A stretch of DNA of 64,000 nt from Phialocephala subalpina (lineage: Eukaryota > Ascomycota > Leotiomycetes > Helotiales > Mollisiaceae): assembly GCA_900073065.1 (NCBI GenBank), contig FJOG01000005.1, positions 1,648,344 through 1,712,343 on the forward strand, read 5' to 3'. Below the pieces are notes generated by a model, which saw only the letters and a list, made by a program, of their open reading frames with translations, did not search any database and was not told the DNA's origin. This document shows positions 33,551 through 45,922 of this stretch, in pieces (positions within the stretch are counted from its first letter, which is position 1; every line of letters begins with the position of its first letter). Both the position numbers and the translations under genes were made by a program.

Positions 33551-36500
33551 ATGGCGAAAGAAGACGACGAGGACAATGAGGCCTCACCCTCGACGCCTGC
33601 GAAACGAAAAGTCTCGAACAACATCAACAATGGAGCAAAGCGCACACCAGTCCGTGGTCCGAGATCACCAAGTCAAAATGTCAGGAAGACATCCGCCCAG
33701 AAGAACGCTACACCGATTAGAAAACCATCTGCGAATGCGAATAAGACACCCAACTCAGCACCGGCGCGCGCGAGAGGCGGTCTCAAGAAAACGGAGCCTA
33801 CATTGCTTGGGGACTTTTTGTTGGGACGACCAAGCCCTGCCCGCAAGAATGCGACAGTTAAGGCGAGGAGGAAAAGTCTTGATGCGGTGAAGGCGGAGAT
33901 GAAGGCTGGGAATGTGCAGCAAGTGCAACAGCCAGGAAAGGTCCAAGAGAGAGTCAGGCAATGGCAGAAGAGTAATGCGAAGGCTGGCGAGCCGGAACAT
34001 GAGAAAGATCTCGATGAGATTGTGGTGGAGTATGAGACGGATAGTGATATCGAGCCTGTGAGGCCTGCGAGGAGGAAAAGTAGGACTCCTGAGCCGAGAC
34101 GGATGACTGAGGATTTACCATCTTCTCCGCGGCCTGGAAGACGGAAAGATCAGGATGAGCCGAAGGAGAGGGATGAGAAGCCTAGGAGTAAGAGTGTCGC
34201 GCCGAAGAAGAGAGTCATCAGTGATGAGCACTGGATGAAGAATAGGCGGCGGAGTCCTCCTGGCAAAGGTAGAACTATACCAAAGAACTTCTTGCAGACG
34301 ACGGCCATCAATCCTCCGGTTGAGAGGAAGATTGAGGATTGGGTCAAGCGAATGACTGACCCGGAACCACCATCACGAGTTGAGACACCGAAGAGGAAGG
34401 TGCGAAGGGCCGAAAGCGAAGAGAGCGAAAGCACTCCAACGAGGAGTAGGAAGGTATCCAGGCACAGTCCTCGAGAAGATGGCATTCGGATCAAACCATC
34501 GAAAGACAGGCCGAGTGATGGTGGTCAAAGCACTCCATCAAAGCTCAGCGCAGGCGATGACGGTATTCGTATTCGACCATCCAGATCCCCATCTCCTTAT
34601 GATGGGATCAGAATCAAGCCCTCGAAAGACAGACCCAGAGATAGTGGTTGTACTCCTTGCACGCATAGTTCCGGCAAGGATGGTACCCGCAACACGCCAG
34701 ACGATGGCATTCGCATCCGACCATCTGATGAAGGTTCCGTTACTTCAGAGATCCAGGTCAAGAAGAGTCGAGATGGCAGCAGCAGGCGGCGACCAAAGGA
34801 TGAGAACGACACACCTACTCCGACTCCCAGGAAGAAGAGTCAGCATCTTGCGCCGCCCACAGAGTCTGAGAGTCGATCGAGAAAGTCCTCCCACACGACC
34901 ACTGTCCATGACGACTATGCCACAACAGCTCAGGACGACGATGCAACTTCCTATATGAGCCCAACTCCATCCAAGCGCCGGAATCGCAAATCAGATGTGA
35001 CAGAGTCACTCGACGAGATTCCTTTCGGCAATTCAGCCTTCAGTGTATTGGATTTGCCCCTGGGTGCTGAAGCTGGTACGATGAAGAGACCGGAACCGAA
35101 GCGTAATCATAGCTTTAACGCTGTGCCCAAAGTGTTGAAGAGGGTGTACACGGAGGGTATGAAGAGAGTCCACGATCCAGAGCCACCAAGAGGAGGGCCA
35201 AATCAACCACCTAGCATCGAAAAGTGGTTGAACGGCACCACCGACCCCTTTATTGAACGTCCAGCCACAGCCGATGCGTCTTCTCCTGTCCCAGAGCCCC
35301 CAGTGTCGCGCATGCGTAGCTTCAAGGAGGACGATCGGACAGAGCACGAACTGACTGCTGAGCATAATCAGAAGCAGAAGCGTCATACTCCAAAGCCAGA
35401 GAAGCCAGAGTACTCACCCAGCTCGCCTCTGAGGCATGAGAATAACCGCGAAACTCTTCCAAGTATGGGCAAATCTCCTCCCATATCACCTTTGGGTCTG
35501 AAGAGGAGTCCTGCGACACGTATTACGTCCTCGCCGAAGTCGGGAAAGAAGTTCAGTCTCAAAGAGGCCGTGTTCGATGCGTTCAAGGGAGAGTCGGCCA
35601 TGGCGAAGACTGCTATTCCAACTCCATTTGACTTCATCGGTCAACATGGCCCTGGGACAGAACCGTCCGACGCAAGTACACTCGATAATATTTCCGAGTA
35701 TGTTCCCCCAAAGATCAGTCCGCGCACCCAAGAACAGGCCAAATTCGAGGATGTCCCACGTAAGTCGAGCAAGCCTGTATCTTCGTATCCAAGGAGACCA
35801 CCTCCAGTAGCTGGCGGACACAGCCTTTCGACAATTGCATCTGTGACAAGCTACAGTAATTCTTCGTCAGCAACAGAGACAGACACCGGATCAGAGCTCT
35901 CACAGACAACCGTCACTCAAGACACAGTCCTGAGTGGTACCACAGGGTCTAGCTTGTCGCGCAAAAGCACGAAGTCCAGAAGCAAGAGAGAGGGACAAGG
36001 AGATCAATCCGGCTTGAAAAGAAGCTTGACAAAGCACGCGGATCTCGTGTCGATGTTGTCGTTGCCTGACACCACCCAGCCAGGACGATCTCAGAGTATC
36101 CGTTCAGCTCGCAGCATTCGAACCACAAGAGTCCACCTCGAAGACGCCACAGTTGAGGATCTCCTCCGTGAGGTTGTTCAAGACGAGTCAAAGTATATGA
36201 GAGAACTGAACACGCTTGTCGACGGCGTGATTCCTGTGTTGTTGACCTGCGTTCTCTCAAAGAGTGATTCTGCTGTGGCTGCAGGACTTTTTGAGCCCCT
36301 CGCTTATTCTTCCCCGGACGCCACCAGATCTTTCACCAAACCAATTGTTGACATGGGCGTCGCTCTCGAACGACTAAAATCTTTGCACAAAAGAATTCCT
36401 CTCACGGATCCAGATTCTTTTTTACATTGGGCTTCGCAAACTACAAAGATCTATGAAGATTATTTACGTGCTTGGCGCACTGGCTTTGAAGACGTCGTTG

Positions 36501-39500
36501 TTAATCTTGCACCTGCGTCTCGCAAAGCATCATTGTCTGGTGAGCTAGATCTAGACACAATGCCTACCAATGAACAGGGCGAGGTCGTTGGGCATCATGG
36601 TGAGCACGTCGATGTCGCACATCTCCTCAAAGCTCCAATGCGCCGCATCAAGAATCTAGCCAGAATTGTCAAGGTGAGCTCTGTCCTCCAATTTTTACGT
36701 CCCCTAGCTAATACTGACTGCGTCAGGGTCTCATAATGAAGCGTCCCACTATCACGGCACAGGAAGTTCTCGAGGCCATTGAGAAGGTCAATGAATACCG
36801 TAAAGTACGAGTCAGAGAAGAACAAGGACGCAAGGAGGATCTCAAGGCCTGTTTGACTGATACCACACGAGCCTTCGACCCGAAAACCATGGAGTCCGCC
36901 CAAGGGATTACAATCGATCGATCACGTCAAGTCACCATGAAGGATGTCTTCCAATTCGACATGTCCCATTCGAGTGGTCAACGAATGGAGCTTGAGGTTG
37001 AACTGACTTTCCGTGAAGCTCGCCTGCAGAAGGAATCCGATACGCGCGATCCAGGCGACATTCTCATCTCCGGTACAAACGTTGGGAAGAGCTATCTATT
37101 ATTTCCTCCGATCATCACAACTAATATCTCGGCTCGAAAAGGCGATACCGATAACGAGCTCGTGGTCATGATCAGAGGTGGGGAAGAGAATAATGAATGG
37201 GGTGAACTGCTCGTCCTTGAAGCAGATGAGAAGGAGGTCAGAGACGAATGGCTTAGCGTCCTGCCCGCAGCACCATTCCCAGGAATTGTCGTCCGAAAGA
37301 CGATGCAACTTGATCCTGAGACCTCGTCCATGATCTCCACTGCTGGCGTCGATGTCAAGAGCGTCGTAGGCACACTGAAGAAGAAGATACCCGAACAAGC
37401 ACCGATCGGTGAACGACTACGCCGCGAGTACGAAAAGTCTGCACAGATCACGAGGCCAGACTCGCCAGAATTACCGCCAATGGAGTCGTACGGACCGATG
37501 ACCACTGTTATGAAGAAGCTTGGGAGGAAGACAGTCAAACTACTTTCCGACGATGATGTATACGAACTGAAAGACCTCAACGATGCCATGGCCAAGGCCG
37601 GCCACAAGAAGCTCCGACGATTCAAGCCTGATCCAAACCCTTCTACATCTCCCAAGTCTCAATGGGTCATTACTGACGCACAGCTGGATGCCATACTCAT
37701 GTCTGGTGCTCTTCCCATAATCGAGCAGGAACCAGAATCCAAGGAGGTCAAGATGGAGGAAGAGCGTGCAGATTATAGGGAGAAGGATGCCCTTGGCTCA
37801 ATTCACATCCCCAAGCGTCGAATCGCCTCAACAACCACACCATTGAAGGAGAACATGAGACCAGACTCAGCAGTCCTCCTGAACAGTCGTCCGACAACCC
37901 CGTCTCGAGATGATGGCGCCCCTCCTCCACCTGTGCATAGAAGCCCAGTCACACCTCCGACCTTGAAGAACATACCTGTCATTGATAGTGTTACTCCAAA
38001 GGCAGGCCATCGACGTGGTTCATCACCACTAAAGCACGAATACCAGCCCTCGTCTACTTCTGGAGCATCTTCTGAGACCGAGTCTGTCTCCGATGATGAT
38101 TCTTACTCGGAATCCGATGACTCACTTGACGAGCTCGAAGAAGCTGAGATGGATGATATAGCAGGCTCCCTCCCAGCTCAGAGCTTAATCTATGGTACTA
38201 GAAAGGTTTCACCCCCGGCTTCCATCTACAGCCTTCCAAACGGCAGCGTTGCACCATTGGACTCTGCATCCCAAGCACCTTACCCCGAAGGACCATCACA
38301 ATCAGCGACAGATGATACACATAAGTTCAATGCCATGGTCACATACTGGAATCACAAGAAAGGAAGCTGGGACCCCGTCCACCTTGACCCATGTACGATC
38401 AAGGTGGGACCAGGATGGATCGAGACATTCGAGATAGACAGTCCGCATGCCTTATACAAAGACGCCGATGCCTCCACTAACTCTCTTGTCACTCCCGAAG
38501 CCGCTGTCAAGAACCCTCTTATCTATCAAGAGCTTACTCCTTCTCCATACATCCAAGTCCGTCAAAGCAACGCCGTCGATGTTCAAGTTAAGTCGACCAT
38601 AAACGAGCGTTCCAGATTCAAAAAAAGCGATCACATCCAATACCGACTTCTAAACGATATGGACTGTCACAGACTCTTTATGGCAGTCAAATGGTCTAGA
38701 GACAACAACCCAGTGTTCATCCATCTCTCTGAGCAACGCCGAATCAATGATTTTGGCAGCAATATTGTCGGTAACCAGGCTGCCAAGAGCTCAGGTTCCC
38801 GCTGGCTATTCCGCAAGAAGTCCTTCCGCCGAAAGACTGGTCAACTCTCAGATATCGGCGAGGGAGCCAGCACCCCTCCCTCCTCCGGCTCTTTCTCATC
38901 GCCACTCAAACGCTTCAGTGGAGGCGGCATCTTCAACATCGGCAAATCCTCCGTATCCCGCGTCTTAGGCGGCAGCTCGGCCGGCACCTCCTCCTCTGGT
39001 TTCTCCGGTGTCTCTCCACCCGATACCCCAGGTGGATCCCAAGCCCCATCATTCAGCATGCAAAGCAGCGGGCGCGTAATGCGCGACATCGGGACCAACA
39101 ACCTCCCCATAATCCTCTACTCCCGCGCCGGCGGAAACTGGATCACACACGGACAAGCATTCCTCACCATTTCGGACCCGCAACCTCACCAGCGCCAATC
39201 CTCTACCCTGAATCATGGCCCGACGCGGCATGTTCTTGTTGCGTTGAAGCCGGGGAAGAAGGGGCCCGAGATGGGAAGGGTGATTATTGATGATGTTCTT
39301 GGGGCGGATAGCTTCTCTAAGGGGGGGAACACGGGGATTTATGTTACGATTTGGAGGGATGTGATGGATGAGAATGGGAATGTTGGTGTGATGCCCAGGT
39401 ACGGAGGACTGTCGGGGAAGACTGAGAAGTGGTGCTTTCAGACTTCCCGGGCGGGGGATTGTCAGTGGATTTACATGATGTTGAGGAGTGGGAGGGATTG

Positions 39501-39501
39501 A
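33551..39501 (+). CDS. Large DH/PH (RhoGEF-like) protein, 1965 aa
   Basis: Exon 1 33551-36673, 53-nt intron, exon 2 36727-39501. Residues 1-860 are disordered, basic and Ser/Pro/Arg-rich. They include four copies of a D-G-I-R-I-(K/R)-P-S motif between nt 34480 and 34740. A Dbl-homology-like domain runs from about 860 to 1060: start VEDLLREVVQDESKYMRELN, and CR3-like helix LLKAPMRRIKNLARIVKG spanning the intron. A PH-like domain follows at about 1150-1230 (GKSYLLFPPIITTNI, then VRDEWLSVLPAAP). The rest is linker plus a conserved C-terminal region (about 1825-1964). Such proteins activate Rho GTPases at septa or growing tips in fungi; the exact orthologue (a Bud3-type GEF or another) cannot be fixed here. 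Confidence 0.75.
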
Positions 39502-40350
39502 GGGAGGGTGGGAGATTTGGGGGAGGAAAGGGAGATGAACGATTGATGACGTTATGATTTTTTGTACATATTATATTGTATAAGTAGAGCGGGGGCGTTA
39601 CAAGAAGGTGGGCAGCCGTGTGAATAATGAATGATTTACATACCTCAATCTGTCTTTTTGATGTCCTGAGATTGGTGGGTCATTGCATTGTGCTGCTGAG
39701 GATCTCAAGTGAGATAAATCTATAAGTGTGTTTGCATTACGTCTGGAAGTACTTTCAAATGTCCAGAGACGGGCGGGTGATTAAAAACCACAGCTTTTGG
39801 CAAACATTATAGAACCTCAACCTGTTTAAAAAAGAATCTAACGATCTTCAAAGGAGACCTCTTTCAATGTTCTACCATGCATGAGTGAATGCTCTGACGT
39901 ATCGGAGGATATATATGAGCCTTCTAGCAAACCACTTGACATTTTGAGCGATTATCTTTGGGTTTTGCTTTAGGGCAATTTTGTGAGAGTTTACTCTTCA
40001 CCAATATACGAGTAATACATAGGAAGGTATAAAAACAATTATATATTATGCTTCATATATACTTTTTTACGAGTTTTATTATTCTTCAATGGCAAGCGCG
40101 GATTTATGTAACCATTTCAGCGAACTGCAAATTCAAATCCAATTTCTACCAGTTCAAAGCCGTTTATTTGTTCGAGGACTAAGAAGCTTTGAACCAATGG
40201 CTTGTAGTATAGTATCTTTACACATTTCTATCGTTTTCTTCTTCTAAAATCACCTTAATAATATTTCAAATTCCTTCCATTCTCCAGTGCAAATTCAGTC
40301 TTCGATCGCCCAAGATCACCCATGACATATTATCACATCTACACCGGATC
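39502..40350. other. Intergenic between convergent genes, no gene seen
   Basis: About 850 bp, AT-rich around 40,000-40,080; 3' UTRs of both neighbours expected. Confidence 0.5.
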
Positions 40351-41394
40351 CTAGCTCTCATTGTACTCTTCTCGCGCTCGTCTGACCTGAAATTTTAGTT
40401 CGAGCAACGCTATGTTCCTTGCTTCACGAGCTTTCTGCTTTTCATTTTCTGTCATGTTGTTTTCAATTTCCTGTTGGCCAATATCACGCCCACACTCGGA
40501 TGCCCTGTCCTCGCTATAATCACCGCCTTCTTCGTCAATGTACCTACTCGGTACGTACACATGTCTATGCACAGGACCTGGTATGGAAATCGAGGGTAGC
40601 TTCGGATCTCCTCGTAGTCGAGTATAGATTGTTTGAGAGGGTCGATCCCCTTCATGCCCACGGCACCATCGGATCGCGTTCCAAGCATCATCATGTCGGA
40701 CTCCCAAATGGCACTGTAGGTCTTGGACAGTGGAGGCCTCTCCCTCGTCTGCTAAGTCGTGTAATATGCCTGTCAACAGTCGAGGGTATGTAGACCATCT
40801 CGGTCCCAGCGCTATCCTATCGCTGGCACAAGCTGCGATTACCTCCATTCGATGCTGTGCTTTGTTGGCAAAAGCTGCCGAGTTGCAAGCGCTCCCGGAA
40901 TGGCAAGCATCGAGAAGAATCAGGACGTCAGACTTGAAGGAATTGAGTTTCATTTGAATGGTACTCCATTGGATCCCAGGGATCTCAACGCCGTGCTTCT
41001 TCTCCCTGTTCAAAGTCAGCACGGTTTTCTTCCAAGTCCGGATCCGGGCGATAGCTTACGCGTAAAATCGTAACATAAGCTGGTCATTCTTATCCAAGGC
41101 GCCGTGTCCGGTGTAAAATAAGATGAACAGCGACTCCTTATCCAAACTATCTGCATACGATTGCAGCTTCTCCTCGGGGTCAATGCATCGCCCATCCATA
41201 AGTCCATCAGCAATGGTGTATATGTCTGAGACAACATTGAATCGGCGCCAGGCTTCTTCCAATTCTACCATCTCCTTCACTCCCATATCATCTTCTATCC
41301 ACGATGTTAAGCACATTTGGATCTTCTTGTATGGTTCTTTATCGTGAATATCGTCCGAGGAGATCGAGGAGGTATCTGATTGTGAGTTTGCCAT
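40351..41394 (-). CDS. Caspase-fold (metacaspase-like, C14) protein, 329 aa
   Basis: Exon 1 41394-41060, 54-nt intron (GTAAGC donor, TGCTGAC branch, AACAG acceptor), exon 2 41005-40351. The catalytic dyad of clan CD peptidases is visible: His97 in FYTGHGALDKNDQLML and Cys146 in VLILLDACHSGSAC. The p20-like domain takes residues about 20-200. The C-terminal tail is a charged helix (ENEKQKAREARNIALLELKF). It lacks the N-terminal Pro/Gln-rich prodomain of type I metacaspases and is shorter than they are. Orphan caspase-like proteins of this kind in ascomycetes are often linked to heterokaryon-incompatibility or NLR-type cell death, but no NACHT or HET gene is adjacent. Protease specificity unknown. 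Confidence 0.75.
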
Positions 41395-42744
41395 TGTGTG
41401 AGGTATCGTCGAGTCTAGCTAGAGGGAGGATCGAATCGTCCTAACCACGACACAAATATCAGCGGGGAGCACTAGTATAGGAAGGGTATGCCAACAGGCT
41501 TGCATTCAAACCTACCACAATATACAAGGACTTACAGCACTGAAGTGTTCTAGGTAGTTGACAACGAGATCTGTCTGATACACATTTTGCTCGAGCTCAG
41601 ATCAAAGACGACAGGTCCAAAAGAATGGAGAAGATCAACCTATAGACCGAGTTGACAGCCGTCAGAGAGTTTTCGTCGCGGCTGAACAGAACGTCCCAAC
41701 TTTGCGTTGAAGTGCTTGAAGGTTGGCAGCAGAAGGAAGGCTGAAAGTAACAAAATGGTTTCTTTTCCAAGATTCATAGATTGTGGGATTTCGATTCTAT
41801 AGAGTTATCTTATCATGATCCTCGTACCCCGTCAGAATAGCAGGCCGTAACTCTCTGCAGCCTCATCTTCCAAAGCTGATCACGTGCCTCACTCCCCTTA
41901 TTCTAAGAGGTTTTTTTCGGTTAGCAAATTGCGGCTTGGGAATTCGATGAAAGGCACAAAGGAAAACAACGCTGGTCGTCTTCGACATTTTGACGCACAA
42001 ACTGTCAATGGCAAGGTACGCCTTCGTCGTCTGTGTCTGGCGTGGATTGCGGTTAGAAACTCTGCGAGATTTTCAGGCATAGATTGTCTATGAACGTGTT
42101 CGCCATCATGGCTTGCCTTTCGCATGGATTCCAACTAAGCTATCTCTAAGATTTTGAGGCATAGATTGTTAGTGAGAACGTTTGCGATCTTGGGATTCCT
42201 TTTGCATGGTCTACAATTCATACGTCTTATAGACATTTTCATAACTAGATCATTGCTTTTCTACATCTTTTTCTTCCTCGAGAATTCGTTATTCAGAATG
42301 TCCGTTATAAGGTTTGCAAACGAGATGCATCTTTTGCAAGGGATGTATGTGACACTCCCCACAGAGAAGTTCACAAGCAGCTTCTCGAAATTGCCTTGAA
42401 GAATTTTGATTATGGGTCCTCCGATAGAAGCCCTCCCTGACCTTTCTTCATTAAAGAAATCCTCAAGTACCATCATATCTCTTTTTCCGCAGTCCGAGAA
42501 CGGCATAGATGGCCTTCCACCACCTCTGGCTGACGAGTGTTCTCGCAGCGAATATGATTTATTTGAGGCGCGGCCATCGCATAAGCGCAACAGACCATTC
42601 AGTTGAGAACGTGGAAGACATTGTTCATTGATAGCTTGGTTCCTATACACAATATGAAATACCCGCAGACTATTTTTTGACACATCAGCAGCGAGCATGA
42701 AATCAAAGCAGCTGCATGAAATCAGATTGTTAGCTCGGAGCAAT
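41395..42744. other. 1.35-kb region without a supported gene
   Basis: Holds the caspase promoter. Minus-strand ORF 42261-42743 has some protein-like composition but no recognisable domain. Confidence 0.4.
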
Positions 42745-43149
42745 TCATGCTACAGCTGTCTGTGTAGTTGCCACACAGACGTAACTCCTGAAAGCCCGAG
42801 TCTTGAGACGCCCCTCGAACATTTTATCCAGCTCGCGGTACTTTCTGTTCTTCATCTCATGAAGTTTAAAGTGGATATTGACGGAAGCGACCATAGAGAG
42901 GCCGAAGAAGAAAATCCCACACATGCGACCTCAATTGAGTTGACCAACATTGAAGAGATACGGGACGAAGAAGTTGAAAATCCCCGAGGCGAAACCGTTC
43001 ATAAGGAAGCCTAGACTGCTGGTCTTGGCCTCAAGACAAACAGATGAGTTTTCTACGGCCACGGCAGGATAGATGCTGCCCACGCCCAAACTGCAGAAGA
43101 CGAGGATGCAGTCGAGCAATGGTTTCCCAGCTATGGCGCATAGACTGAC
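42745..43149 (-). pseudogene. C-terminal relic of an MFS sugar transporter
   Basis: The frame encodes IYPAVAVENSSVCLEAKTSS, GIFNFFVPYLFNVGQLN, then a TGA at 42933-42931, then MCGIFFFGLSMVASV and NRKYRELDKMFEGRLKTRAF. This is the last part of a maltose/alpha-glucoside-type permease: the helix 10-12 region and the post-helix-12 signature close to KGRxYxELDxxFE. The first two thirds of the gene are missing and the piece is fused directly to an alpha-rhamnosidase start (43150-43338) in the same frame. Clearly non-functional. Confidence 0.65.
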
Positions 43150-43338
43150 TCAGATGATTGGACGGCACAGACTTCGCGACCTGAGTTCTGATACTTTGTT
43201 AATCAGAACTTCGTAGGACTCCTGATACCAGTCTGAAGCAGTACCTTCAAAGCTCCATGATAAACGTGGTCGAGATTCGCGAATGCCTAGTGCTTCTCGA
43301 TGATGCTCGAAGGTAATTGCTGAGATCCTTGCCGCCAT
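43150..43338 (-). pseudogene. N-terminal fragment of a GH78 alpha-L-rhamnosidase
   Basis: From ATG 43338 the frame encodes MAARISAITFEHHREALGI, then ESRPRLSWSFEGTASDWYQ and ESYEVLI, then a non-homologous tail and a stop at 43150. The pattern (ITxITFEHHREALGI, PRLSW, WYQxSYEVxI) is the N-terminal module of fungal family-78 alpha-L-rhamnosidases, normally followed by about 800 more residues. Only about 47 conserved residues remain; the break joins permease DNA. A deletion between two neighbouring sugar-utilisation genes explains it. Confidence 0.65.
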
Positions 43339-44223
43339 GACAGCCGCAGTGCAATTGCAAATTTCTTCGACTCGTTCTGATGCATGTATTCTTTTGCGTG
43401 TTATGAAGTTGGCCCTCGAAGTCCAAAAGGCTGGATTCTGGTCAACGAGGATGATCGAGCGCGGCACAAATACCGTCAAGAAAAATAAAGAGAGGTCTCG
43501 GTGCATCTCGAGGCGACATTTCCTTCCGACAAGGGTGGCCAAGCTAAAGACTACCGATCTTTCTCCGGTTGGATTTGAATCGATCATGGCGTCGCTTGGC
43601 TTGCTGCAAAATGAATTGGGTTGGTAAGGATGATGCTCCATGACATCCCGAGACTCCTGCCGGGAACGACCCCGGGATTCGAGATGGCGGGGAAACCATG
43701 ACTCGGCTAGGGGCTTGCTCCCTTAGTGTCCCCTAGCGTCCCCTTCCGTATCCTAGCGCACTTTGATACATGATATAAGCCCTTGATTTTTAACTATTTC
43801 TCTCCCAAAGATGAATCAATTCAATCTAAATATAATACATTAATAATTGAAAGCCCTCAGTTGTCGACATAGCCCATACAAATGAGAGCCGAACACCAGA
43901 GTTCGCCAACAGTCGTCCGGCTAAGAAAATGTAGCAATTAAGTGCAATGATGGGGTTTCAATTGTCACACTGAATGAGGGGTTGTATATACAGGGAAATT
44001 ACTTGAGAATGGAGGACATTTCGAATTATTCAACAAACTGAAGGCCTTGCGGATGATTACTTGGCTGCTAGACTCCAGATCTGCGCTGGGGTGTGGTTCG
44101 TTAGTCACGTTGAGAACCTTGTAAGATGCGAATTATATGTCACATATTCTTCTATGAACTGAGAGTACAAATTTGAAATGAAGATGATCATCGAATCCAA
44201 AGTCGGGGCGAGCATATGTTGCT
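43339..44223. other. Intergenic, no gene seen
   Basis: About 880 bp; possible promoter of the lost rhamnosidase and the 3' region of the tannase gene. The upstream in-frame extension of the rhamnosidase fragment (43339-43641) shows no family similarity. Confidence 0.4.
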
Positions 44224-45850
44224 CTAAGCCAAGCCAGGGGCTTCTGTTCCAGCTTTCGACTCAATACACTGGAACGAAGAAGCCACATTAGGATCCCCGC
44301 CAACATAAATCGGATCCTGCGGATACAAGCACAAATTCCTCTGTATGACAGAACCATTCAAAGGCAGACTTTCGCCAGCTAGAAATTCGGGCGCAATACC
44401 CTTCTCTACCCACTGAACCAAGGAATCAAACGCACTTCCTGGATAAGGTCCCAACCCATCACCACAATGTTGAACTCCTGGTGCTCGGAAATGACGGTAG
44501 TACGACTCAACTTTTGGATCCATCGCCTTGACGCGGTTGAAGTAATCAGCTGTGCCTTCGGGGAAAATAAGCTGATCGCTCAGTCCATGCCATGTGATGA
44601 CTTTCCCACCTGCGTCACGAAAGGATGATAGATCAGGATCAGCTGTGTTGATGATAGAAGTGAACTGTTGCTTCGAGGCGTGGAAGACGTCGTCGTATGT
44701 GCTGCGAGTCAAAGTTGTGGGATCAAAAGACGCTTTCTTCTGAACGAATAATGAGATCCAATCAGTGGCGATGGGAAAGGGTGTCCCAGTACATGTTCCA
44801 TTCGTGCAGGTGGTGACAGCAAGTCCAGCAGTCATAGGTGCGTCATATGAGAGACCATACCAGAGGAAAGAGTCGTTGGCTGATCGAGCTCCGGTCCAGA
44901 CTGCTTGAGCCAACGTGGTGGCTGTTGTTGAGAAAGTGGATGAGACGCCTTGGCAATCATATGATCGTCCAGTGAGGTTCCGGGCATCGAAGTAGCAGAG
45001 ATCTGGTCGAGAGATGATACCATCGGCTACGCCATCGAGTGCATCACAGGCAGTGACAGCAGCTGCGGTGATAGCGTTCAGTTCGCAGGCAGGTGGGTAA
45101 GTATCCATGAGGTTCATGATCAATTGTGGCCAATACTCCGCGACAAGGAAGCTAGCCCAATTGATAGCAGGTGCTCCAGCTAGAATCCCATTATACCCTT
45201 CTGGATATCTCTGCGCCATCATAAGGCCCTGACGACCACCAGTAGAACAACCGTTCCAGTAAGAATAAGTGGGAGCCTTTTGGTAAAAGCTCTCCGTGAC
45301 GGCTTTACCGATGATCGTCATATCGTTGAGAGCAACAGAGGCGAAGTCCTGGAGAAGGTATGTATTGACATTTCCAGGAGAAATAAGTGCCCATGATGCT
45401 GCCGAAACACTATTCAGTTCGTGTCCACCATCAGTGGTTCCAACAGAGTAACCCATTGATAACCCATTCCCTAACGGAGTGTCGCCGCCTGATGTGGCAT
45501 ATCCTCCGCCTCCGACCCCCAAGAAGCGACCATTCCAGTCGTTTGACGGAAGCCAAATTTGGACATTGATGAGGTCATTTTGACCGGGATGGGTATAGGA
45601 GATGGAGACGTTGCAGAAGTTGAGGCCGGTAAGGTTATTGGGAAACGATGGGGTTCCTTGCTCGGCAGGGACCGAGTAATTGATGACGGGAACAGCGGTC
45701 AGGTTCACAAATTGAGCTCCATATAGAGAAGGGTAAGGTATAGAAGCCGATGAGCATCCTAGAGGCTTGTCAGCGTTTGTTGTATTACCCGTCGATATCA
45801 AAATATAAAGGGGCAGATCTGGGTTGTTACATACCCACTGATGTGTTCAT
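44224..45850 (-). CDS. Tannase/feruloyl esterase family protein (516 aa)
   Basis: Exon 1 45850-45835 (5 codons) and exon 2 45758-44224, joined across a 76-nt intron (GTATGT donor, GCTGAC branch, CTCTAG acceptor). The alpha/beta-hydrolase carries the family's CS-D-HC triad: Ser in GCSTGGRQGLMMAQRYPEG, Asp in ITWHGLSDQLIFPEGT, His in GVQHCGDGLGPYPG; the Cys next to the Ser and the His form the typical bridge. A lid region with a calcium-site-like ACDALDGVADGII is present. These enzymes hydrolyse gallic or ferulic esters. Oddly, no signal peptide is visible with this start, although the family is usually secreted; a further upstream exon may be missing. TATAAA at 45922-45917 fits the chosen start. 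Confidence 0.85.
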
Positions 45851-45916
45851 TGCGAAAGTATATTGCGCCGGACAGGATGGAAGGAATGGGTTCTGGAGAA
45901 CGTAGTGGGCTATGCC

Positions 45917-45922
45917 TTTATA
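45917..45922 (-). promoter_or_regulatory. TATA box of the tannase gene
   Basis: TATAAA on the minus strand, 67 bp upstream of ATG 45850. Confidence 0.5.

Noticed and set aside
42261..42743. 160-codon minus-strand ORF downstream of the permease relic
   Set aside because: No similarity to permease or rhamnosidase; composition not convincing.
43339..43641. In-frame upstream extension of the rhamnosidase fragment
   Set aside because: Lacks GH78 similarity; the family N-terminus begins at ATG 43338.
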